A DNA stretch of 32,255 bases from a virus, in the IMG/VR virus record IMGVR_UViG_3300013126_000134, positions 1 through 32,255 of that record. One strand, given 5' to 3'. Of this stretch, positions 28,304 to 32,255 are shown in pieces. Numbering within the stretch: the first letter of the stretch is position 1; each line of letters starts with the position of its first letter. The position numbers and the translations under genes are program-made. A model generated the notes under the pieces. That model worked only from the letters and a program-made list of their open reading frames with translations, was not told the DNA's origin and did not search any database.

Positions 28304-28892
28304 TGAGAGCCTCCATTGCTTTGTTGACTTCACTAAGAAACTTCTTGACACCTTCTTCCATCTTCTGAATGTCCTCCTGTTTTGGTTCAAATCGAGCTAC
28401 GAACAGTTGCAAGTGTTCCGGCACTCTAGGATCGAATGAAACAAAGTCGCACCATTTCCTGCCTGTGCAGGCAAGTTGAGCCAGCATCTGCTTGTGATAC
28501 TTGGTTGGGACTTTTCCAGCTATTAGGTAGTCAATGTGTGTTGTTGAGTTAGGGCACTTAATTTCGACCAGTCCATCCTCGACGAATCCATCCGGTGACG
28601 CTCCAAACCATTCGATTGTTGGGTGCTTCACGAACGGTGCTTCTTCAACAAACGAGTCACCAGACAGAGTTGCTTGATACGTCGCTCTGGCAAGCGGTTC
28701 TGTCTCTGTGCCCCATTGCATTGCTGCATTGGTATACGACTCCTGTTGCTGGCCTGTCAGACGCTCGGTGACAAGCTGTACGAGGTAGTTCCGTCTTGCA
28801 GCGGTATCTGGCCCAGCCAGAGCATCCGAGACTCTGGATGCGGTGACTGAGCCGAGCCGCGCAGCGAACCATTCAGGGCTGCGCTGTTCCAT
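28287..28892 (-). CDS. YqaJ-type viral recombinase exonuclease
   Basis: This 201-aa protein starts at 28892, 8 nt after GGAG on this strand, overlapping the preceding stop (TGATG). It opens MEQRSPEWFAARLGSVTASR and has AMQWGTETEPLARATYQ and the PD-(D/E)xK core GASPDGFVEDGLVEIKCP, with D101, E110 and K112 as metal/catalytic residues. It belongs to the lambda-exonuclease/YqaJ group, which digests one strand of dsDNA ends to give 3' overhangs for the annealing protein encoded just upstream. The length is typical. The pair forms a Red-like recombination module. Confidence 0.92.
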   Translation of the reverse strand: MEQRSPEWFAARLGSVTASRVSDALAGPDTAARRNYLVQLVTERLTGQQQESYTNAAMQWGTETEPLARATYQATLSGDSFVEEAPFVKHPTIEWFGASPDGFVEDGLVEIKCPNSTTHIDYLIAGKVPTKYHKQMLAQLACTGRKWCDFVSFDPRVPEHLQLFVARFEPKQEDIQKMEEGVKKFLSEVNKAMEALNARKI

Positions 28893-29440
28893 CACTTGAT
28901 CTCCATCAGTTGAGCCTTGCGCTCATTCTTGGCGTTTTCGATGACTGTCAATGCTTGCTGGTCGCCCTGGCATTGCTTGTAGGCTTTGGCATAGAGCATC
29001 TTGAGGTCATCCATTGATGCTGCATTCAGGATGATCTGAGCGATAGCGTTAGCGTCCAGGTCTTGCTTCTTGGATGCAGCGTTACCATCGTCATCCTCTG
29101 GAGCAATGCCGGTAGTTGCCATCAGACTGTATCGCCTAGCATACGTCAGGGCCGACCCGTATCCTTGTGCGTCTTGTTTAGTAGCAGGAACGTGTAAACG
29201 ACCCCCTGACAGTTGCTCGCCGGATTCGTGGATCAACAGAGTCTCGACGATGACACCAGACTCGCACTCATACGTTGCTTGCACAAGCGCGATGCCATTG
29301 TTGTTCAGCCCGTCAATGACTGCTTCAACGACCGCTGAAAGGTCGGCGTACTTGCTCTTGAAATGCGGATTCCGCGAGGTCTTGAGTGCTGGCCCAAACT
29401 CTCGCTGTGCTTTGACGAGCGCGGATGCGATCTGCTTCAT
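28892..29440 (-). CDS. erf: ERF-family single-strand annealing protein
   Basis: This 182-aa protein uses start 29440 after GGAG on this strand. The ERF core is clear: MKQIASALVKAQREFGPALK, NPHFKSKYADLSAVVEAV, LNNNGIALVQ and DAQGYGSALTYARRYSLMAT, followed by an acidic linker (PEDDDGN) and a helical C-terminal domain. It anneals complementary ssDNA during phage recombination and genome circularisation or repair. It works with the adjacent exonuclease and probably the SSB-like protein. A longer upstream extension in frame lacks family features. Confidence 0.92.
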   Translation of the reverse strand: MKQIASALVKAQREFGPALKTSRNPHFKSKYADLSAVVEAVIDGLNNNGIALVQATYECESGVIVETLLIHESGEQLSGGRLHVPATKQDAQGYGSALTYARRYSLMATTGIAPEDDDGNAASKKQDLDANAIAQIILNAASMDDLKMLYAKAYKQCQGDQQALTVIENAKNERKAQLMEIK

Positions 29441-29543
29441 TATCTGTTCTCTCCGAAATAGGTTGCCAACCAAACTTGCGCCAAGTGATTGTGATATCGG
29501 TGGCGGCACTAGACCGCCACACAAAGCTGGGATCGCTGATCAT
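29325..29543 (-). CDS. possible small protein overlapping ERF start
   Basis: This 72-aa frame starts at 29543, overlapping the stop of the small membrane gene upstream (ATGA). It reads ISDPSFVWRSSAATDITITW and RKFGWQPISE, a pattern resembling short phage proteins ending '...TWRRFGWxPPSE'. It then continues 116 nt into ERF in another frame. Either it is a genuine overlapping gene or only its first 30 codons are meaningful. It fills the otherwise empty gap 29441-29539. Confidence 0.4.
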   Translation of the reverse strand: MISDPSFVWRSSAATDITITWRKFGWQPISERTDNEADRIRARQSTARVWASTQDLAESAFQEQVRRPFSGR

Positions 29544-29689
29544 GCTGAGAGGATCGCGAACATCATTGCAGCGAACAGAGTCCACAATGCTCCGCCGATG
29601 GACATCTCCAGCAGCCATGCTTTGGTTTCTTGCTCTTCCTGGTAACGCTGGACTTCTGCTTCCCAACGGTTTTGGTCATTGTCACGCAT
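29540..29689 (-). CDS. tiny single-span membrane protein
   Basis: This 49-aa protein is below usual cut-offs. The start at 29689 is preceded by AAGGAG at 5 nt on this strand. A charged N-terminal helix (QNRWEAEVQRYQEEQETKAW) is followed by a hydrophobic segment (residues 30-48, SIGGALWTLFAAMMFAILS). No family is recognised. The strong ribosome site and tight linkage to the recombination operon support it. Confidence 0.6.
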   Translation of the reverse strand: MRDNDQNRWEAEVQRYQEEQETKAWLLEMSIGGALWTLFAAMMFAILSA

Positions 29690-29698
29690 GATGTCTCC

Positions 29699-29899
29699 TT
29701 AAATTGTGAGAGGCATGAGGTCGCTGTCATCGCTTTGCGATGCAGTCTCGCTAAAGCAGGTGATTTCGACCTGTTGATTGCCGATGCTAATGGTGATGGT
29801 TCTTGTCAGATAGACCCCGGTTGAATTTTCGTTCTCTTTGACCGGACTGACTTCGATGCCGGTAACGTGGTGGAAGCTGATGCCTGAGATGTAAGCCAT
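29699..29899 (-). CDS. first gene of leftward operon, small hypothetical protein
   Basis: This 66-aa protein uses start 29899, 8 nt after AGGAG on this strand. It is beta-rich with a phage-typical style (MAYISGISFHHVTGIEVSPV, then GVYLTRTITISIGNQQVEIT) and an acidic C-terminus. No motif gives a function. As the first gene after the divergent control region it should be expressed early with the recombination genes. Confidence 0.6.
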   Translation of the reverse strand: MAYISGISFHHVTGIEVSPVKENENSTGVYLTRTITISIGNQQVEITCFSETASQSDDSDLMPLTI

Positions 29900-29927
29900 G
29901 TTGTCTGCTCCTGTTGTTGATGGAAGA

Positions 29928-29957
29928 ATCATCGCACACTTGTTGTCGCAACGTCAA
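29928..29957 (-). promoter_or_regulatory. candidate leftward sigma70-type promoter
   Basis: On the minus strand TTGACG (29957-29952) is followed after 18 nt by GATGAT (29933-29928), 5/6 and 4/6 matches to the consensus hexamers. Transcription would begin about 20 nt before the first leftward gene. Confidence 0.45.
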
Positions 29958-30028
29958 CCATCTTTGTCACATATTTTTTAATCGCATCAGCATAGTCAAT
30001 AGGAACAATCAATCTGATGTTGTCATTG

Positions 30029-30037
30029 TGTTATGAT
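30029..30037 (+). promoter_or_regulatory. candidate rightward extended -10 element
   Basis: TGTTATGAT fits an extended -10 (TGn followed by TATGAT). No good -35 lies 16-18 nt upstream. It would transcribe the HTH regulator that begins at 30068. Confidence 0.35.
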
Positions 30038-30067
30038 ATTTTACACGCTAATTGACACGAGGAAAAC

Positions 30068-30274
30068 ATGGATCGACATCAAGCATTGAACGTGGCTGCA
30101 GCTTGGGCCGGAGGCCGGAAGAAGCTGGCAGACAAGCTAGGGATCAGCCGACAAGCAATCGCAACCTGGAAGGTCAGGGGTGTCCCTCTAGTGCGTGGCT
30201 TCCAGATCGAGCGCATGACAGAAGGTCTGGTGAAGGTCGAACAACTGTGTCCCGAAAAATGGCAACGAGTCTGA
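30068..30274 (+). CDS. Cro/YdaS-like HTH transcriptional regulator
   Basis: This 68-aa protein starts at ATG 30068, 5 nt after GAGG. The helix-turn-helix is clear: RKKLADKLGISRQAIATWKV, followed by RGVPLVRGFQIERMTEG, the layout of YdaS/Cro-type small phage regulators. It should bind operators in the adjacent divergent region and control early gene direction. The final 16 nt overlap the next gene. No partner repressor gene is visible in the window. Confidence 0.8.
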   Translation: MDRHQALNVAAAWAGGRKKLADKLGISRQAIATWKVRGVPLVRGFQIERMTEGLVKVEQLCPEKWQRV

Positions 30275-30573
30275 CTGCTCGCTCGAAATGGGCGCTGGAG
30301 GGTGACGGGTACATCGTCGCCATCGTCGAGCACTACAACTCATTCACAAAGCGCAAGCATGATTTGTTCGGCTGCATCGACCTGCTTGCTATCGGTGCTG
30401 GTGACACCATCGCTGTGCAGACGACAAGCAAAAGCAACATGGCTGCAAGGCGACACAAGATCCAGGACTCGGATGCTTTCCCTGAGATGATCAGATCAGG
30501 CTGGAGAGTCCAGATTCACGGTTGGTTTAAAGAAGGCAACAGGTGGCAATGCAAGGTGGAGGAGCTATGCTGA
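30259..30573 (+). CDS. PD-(D/E)xK-like nuclease-fold protein
   Basis: This 104-aa protein starts at ATG 30259. GYIVAIVEHYNSFTKRKHDL followed by FGCIDLLAIGAGDTIAVQTT matches a phage/bacterial family with the PD-(D/E)xK nuclease fold: E24, D41 in the central strand and Q54-x-T where the usual E-x-K would be. The replaced residue is also seen in relatives, so activity is uncertain. It is probably a VRR/Holliday-junction-resolvase-like DNA-processing protein. It overlaps the regulator and NinB genes at its ends. Confidence 0.65.
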   Translation: MATSLTARSKWALEGDGYIVAIVEHYNSFTKRKHDLFGCIDLLAIGAGDTIAVQTTSKSNMAARRHKIQDSDAFPEMIRSGWRVQIHGWFKEGNRWQCKVEELC

Positions 30574-31004
30574 TCCCTCTCATAAACGAGGATGCCCGTA
30601 GGAAGGCTTTAGAAGCCGTACAGGGCGCTAAATTCGGTTGGGTGGTGTCGATATCAAAACCCAACCGTTCAACGGCTCAAAACTCGCTCTATTGGGCTGT
30701 GCTTTCAGAGGTGAGCGAACAGATTCGTCCCAACGGTCAGGGCCATGCTTCAGAGACTTGGCACGTTTACTTCAAGACCTTGTTTCTTCCGGCCCGGATG
30801 AAAGAACTTCCAGGTGGGCAGGTGGTCGAACTGGAACCGACAACAACAGGGATGACGACAGCCGCATTCAGCGACTATGTTGAGGAGGTGATTGCATGGG
30901 CGACACAGCATGGCATGACATGGACGGACGACTTGCGTGCTATGCGTGTGGAACGCGACACCATAATGCGGTTGCCAAGCATCTACCAGACGGAACAACC
31001 GTAG
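30567..31004 (+). CDS. ninB: NinB recombination mediator
   Basis: This 145-aa protein starts at ATG 30567 behind GGAGG. It contains SKPNRSTAQNSLYWAVLSEV, GQGHASETWHVYFKTLFLP, TTTGMTTAAFSDYVEEVIAW and TQHGMTWTD, the diagnostic pattern of NinB (lambda Orf). NinB/Orf binds ssDNA and SSB and helps load recombination proteins. This links it to the ERF/exonuclease module on the other strand. Its last 109 nt overlap a second gene in another frame. Confidence 0.88.
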   Translation: MLIPLINEDARRKALEAVQGAKFGWVVSISKPNRSTAQNSLYWAVLSEVSEQIRPNGQGHASETWHVYFKTLFLPARMKELPGGQVVELEPTTTGMTTAAFSDYVEEVIAWATQHGMTWTDDLRAMRVERDTIMRLPSIYQTEQP

Positions 31005-31252
31005 GCTTGCAGTCGCAAGAGTTCGCTTTGTTCTGCGAGGCTAAATACGTTCTGTCGATGAAGACGAAAGAAAAACGACGAGCGTATTTAGATTTAGTAG
31101 AACAAAAGCGTGGTGTTGATGGAAAGAATCAATTGGCAAAAGAAATGATGAGGTGGTGGAATGTATCGAAACAAAGCATTTCTGAGAGCGGTGGCGAGCC
31201 TACCGTGTCAACTGTGCGGAAGGGAGGGAGAAACACAAGCAGCACACGCTAA
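30896..31252 (+). CDS. small protein with Cys/His cluster and DUF7696-like core
   Basis: This 118-aa protein starts at ATG 30896, supported by GAGGAGG (30882-30888) at 7 nt even though it lies inside ninB. The N-terminal part has DGRLACYACGTRHH, a possible metal site. The core SQEFALFCEAKYVLSM followed by KTKEKRRAYLDLVEQKRG matches a family of short phage proteins of unknown function (DUF7696-like from memory). It overlaps ninB by 109 nt and the next gene by 92 nt. The C-terminal tail after about residue 90 looks unconserved. Confidence 0.65.
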   Translation: MGDTAWHDMDGRLACYACGTRHHNAVAKHLPDGTTVGLQSQEFALFCEAKYVLSMKTKEKRRAYLDLVEQKRGVDGKNQLAKEMMRWWNVSKQSISESGGEPTVSTVRKGGRNTSSTR

Positions 31253-31445
31253 CTGGAGTGAGTATGGCAAAGGCATGGCGATGAAGAGTCACGATTGTTA
31301 CTCTGCGGCACTCTGCGTGAATTGTCATTCAAACATTGATCAGGGTTCAAAACTGACATACGAGGAACGAAAAGAACTATGGGAAGCAGCATGGAGAAAG
31401 ACTATTTTGGTCTTGTGCGAAGAAGGGAAACTGAAACCAACGTGA
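31161..31445 (+). CDS. YbcO/DUF1364-like HNH-type nuclease protein
   Basis: This 94-aa protein starts at ATG 31161 after GAGGTGG. Zinc ligands are arranged as PCQLCG, AAHANWSEYGKGMAMKSHDC, and LCVNCHSNIDQG, the pattern of the YbcO-type HNH-like nucleases of lambdoid phages. ELWEAAWRKTILVL forms the closing helix. These proteins sit with nin-region recombination genes and are thought to cut or process DNA. It overlaps both neighbours. Confidence 0.8.
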   Translation: MYRNKAFLRAVASLPCQLCGREGETQAAHANWSEYGKGMAMKSHDCYSAALCVNCHSNIDQGSKLTYEERKELWEAAWRKTILVLCEEGKLKPT

Positions 31446-31762
31446 ACCCTTGGGCACACAGCTACAAAGGAAGCACATACACCGAAAAGAAATTCAAGAC
31501 TTGCAAGCAATGCAAGGAATCAAAGGAGGAAGATCAGTTCTACCGTCATCCAAAAGATGGACTCTACAGTTTGTGTCGAGTGTGCGATGCAGAGAGACAA
31601 CGAAAATACAGGGCAAAACGTGGTAAAAATTCAATGGTCAACACCGGAGATCGACAAGCAGATTCTCCTGATAGCAAGAGTGTCAAACCCAAAAAACCAG
31701 CACTCTGGAAACACCAATCTCTTAGCCTACCTGATGCGAAACGGTCACGTAAGTCCGTTTGA
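31391..31762 (+). CDS. zinc-ribbon protein of HNH-associated type
   Basis: This 123-aa frame is taken from ATG 31391; GTG 31442 (overlapping the previous stop) or ATG 31379 are alternatives. FKTCKQCKESKEEDQFYRHP followed by DGLYSLCRVCDAERQRKYRA is the well-known double C-x2-C ribbon of phage HNH-type and related DNA-binding proteins. No HNH catalytic core follows; the tail is basic and low in structure. The last 143 nt overlap thyX. Confidence 0.65.
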   Translation: MEKDYFGLVRRRETETNVNPWAHSYKGSTYTEKKFKTCKQCKESKEEDQFYRHPKDGLYSLCRVCDAERQRKYRAKRGKNSMVNTGDRQADSPDSKSVKPKKPALWKHQSLSLPDAKRSRKSV

Positions 31763-32252
31763 GATGGCTAACGTCTGCCTTGAGATTGAAACAACCAGGG
31801 ACATTGGCAGACAGATCCTGCGTCACCGTTCGTTCAGCTTCCAGGAGTTCTCTCAGCGATACGCTGTCGTCGAGGGAGAAACGAAATATCGAGAATGCCG
31901 GATGAACGATCCTAAGAACCGACAGAACAGCATCGTCTGCGAGGATGATGGGATCAAGGAAGAATGGTTGCGCATCCAGCGCAACATTCAAAAGTATTGC
32001 GGTGCAGCATACACAGCAGCATTGGAAGCTGGGATTGCAAAAGAACAGGCCAGGGCATTGCTTCCAGAGGGTCTAACTATGTCTCGTCTGTACATGAACG
32101 GGACGATGAGAAGCTGGATTCACTACCTGAAGCAGAGGTTAGATCCGACAACACAGAAGGAGCACAGGGAGGTGGCACAGGCTGTTTTAGCTGAACTCAG
32201 GACTGTTGCACCAATCACCATGCAAGCGTTTTTTCCACAGGAGTCAACATGA
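31620..32252 (+). CDS. thyX: FAD-dependent thymidylate synthase
   Basis: This 210-aa protein uses GTG 31620, 6 nt after AGGG; an ATG at 31557 would add 21 poor residues. The ThyX signature RHRSFSFQEFSQRY (R68 H69 R70, S73, S78, R80) is intact, with HVSPFEMANVCLEIE before it and EQARALLPEGLTMSRLYMNG plus MRSWIHYLKQR after it. It makes dTMP from dUMP using methylene-tetrahydrofolate, FAD and NADPH, supplying thymine nucleotide for phage DNA. The length is normal. The stop overlaps the ATG of a further gene at the window end. Confidence 0.95.
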   Translation: MVKIQWSTPEIDKQILLIARVSNPKNQHSGNTNLLAYLMRNGHVSPFEMANVCLEIETTRDIGRQILRHRSFSFQEFSQRYAVVEGETKYRECRMNDPKNRQNSIVCEDDGIKEEWLRIQRNIQKYCGAAYTAALEAGIAKEQARALLPEGLTMSRLYMNGTMRSWIHYLKQRLDPTTQKEHREVAQAVLAELRTVAPITMQAFFPQEST

Positions 32253-32255
32253 AAG
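32249..32255 (+). CDS. start of a truncated downstream gene
   Basis: ATG 32249 overlaps the thyX stop (ATGA), the usual coupling here, and follows GGAG at about 7 nt (32240-32243). Only two codons lie in the window, so the product is unknown. Confidence 0.4.

Larger units (their letters stand above)
29900..30067. promoter_or_regulatory. divergent control region between early operons
   Basis: This non-coding gap of 168 bp separates the leftward operon from the rightward regulator gene. It is AT-rich near 29970-30050, holds a candidate leftward promoter (29928-29957) and a candidate extended -10 for rightward transcription (30029-30037). The adjacent HTH gene suggests operators here. I could not identify a convincing symmetric operator by eye. 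Confidence 0.6.

Noticed and set aside
30020-30025. TTGTCA hexamer close to TATGAT as a classic -35/-10 pair
   Set aside because: Only 6 nt separate the two elements, far from 16-18 nt. An extended -10 reading is preferred.
1-32255. tRNA genes, CRISPR arrays, insertion sequences, integrase or att sites
   Set aside because: None could be recognised on reading both strands by eye; a dedicated tRNA and repeat search would be needed to exclude degenerate copies.

Overview
The window reads as a stretch of a tailed dsDNA phage genome, most likely a short-tailed (podovirus-like) phage or prophage of a proteobacterium. The evidence is a contiguous late operon running terminase, portal, scaffold, major capsid, adaptor, tail/spike proteins, ejection-type proteins, tail fibre and lysis. 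Genes are packed with ATGA/TGATG overlaps and strong AGGAG-type ribosome sites. A lambdoid-style recombination set (ERF annealing protein, YqaJ-type exonuclease, NinB, YbcO-like HNH protein) sits beside a small Cro/YdaS-like regulator. No integrase, DNA polymerase, tRNA, CRISPR array or insertion sequence is visible. The host genus cannot be read from the sequence; the families used are commonest in phages of Beta- and Gammaproteobacteria.

Layout. 1-1190: end of a truncated gene, small DNA-metabolism-type genes including a MazG-like protein, then a leader peptide/terminator/ribosome-site arrangement. 1187-4057: two glycosyltransferase-like genes, four small cassette proteins and a 2OG-Fe(II) oxygenase. 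4079-11475: packaging and head module (small and large terminase, portal, scaffold, SU10-type capsid protein, an inserted glycosyltransferase, head-tail adaptor). 11477-13489: tail fibre and spike-base proteins. 13498-16150: a complete-looking diversity-generating retroelement (DGR), made of a target protein with a C-terminal variable repeat, a template repeat and a DGR-type reverse transcriptase. 16147-24957: tail hub-like protein, C1q/TNF-like protein, GNAT-like protein, four long Ala/Gln/Gly-rich proteins that look like ejection proteins, and a second tail fibre. 24992-27896: lysis region with several small membrane proteins, a 3TM holin and a GH108 endolysin. 29899-27850 (minus strand): early-type recombination operon. 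29900-30067: divergent control region. 30068-32255 (plus strand): regulator, nucleases, NinB and ThyX, with long gene overlaps.

How it works together. The standout system is the DGR. A 121-nt template at 14905-15025 matches the last codons of the 458-aa target protein, and 21 of the 22 differences are at template adenines. This is the signature of adenine-directed mutagenic retrohoming that diversifies a receptor-binding C-type-lectin-like surface. The DGR lies inside the virion-structure operon, between spike-base genes and the tail-hub gene, so the diversified protein is probably the host-recognition tip of the tail. I see no Avd accessory gene in the usual position. The glycosyltransferases and the oxygenase may modify virion, host surface or small molecules; their substrates cannot be read from the sequence. 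The minus-strand recombination genes and the plus-strand NinB/HNH/ThyX genes would serve replication, recombination and nucleotide supply early in infection, governed from the divergent region at about 30 kb.
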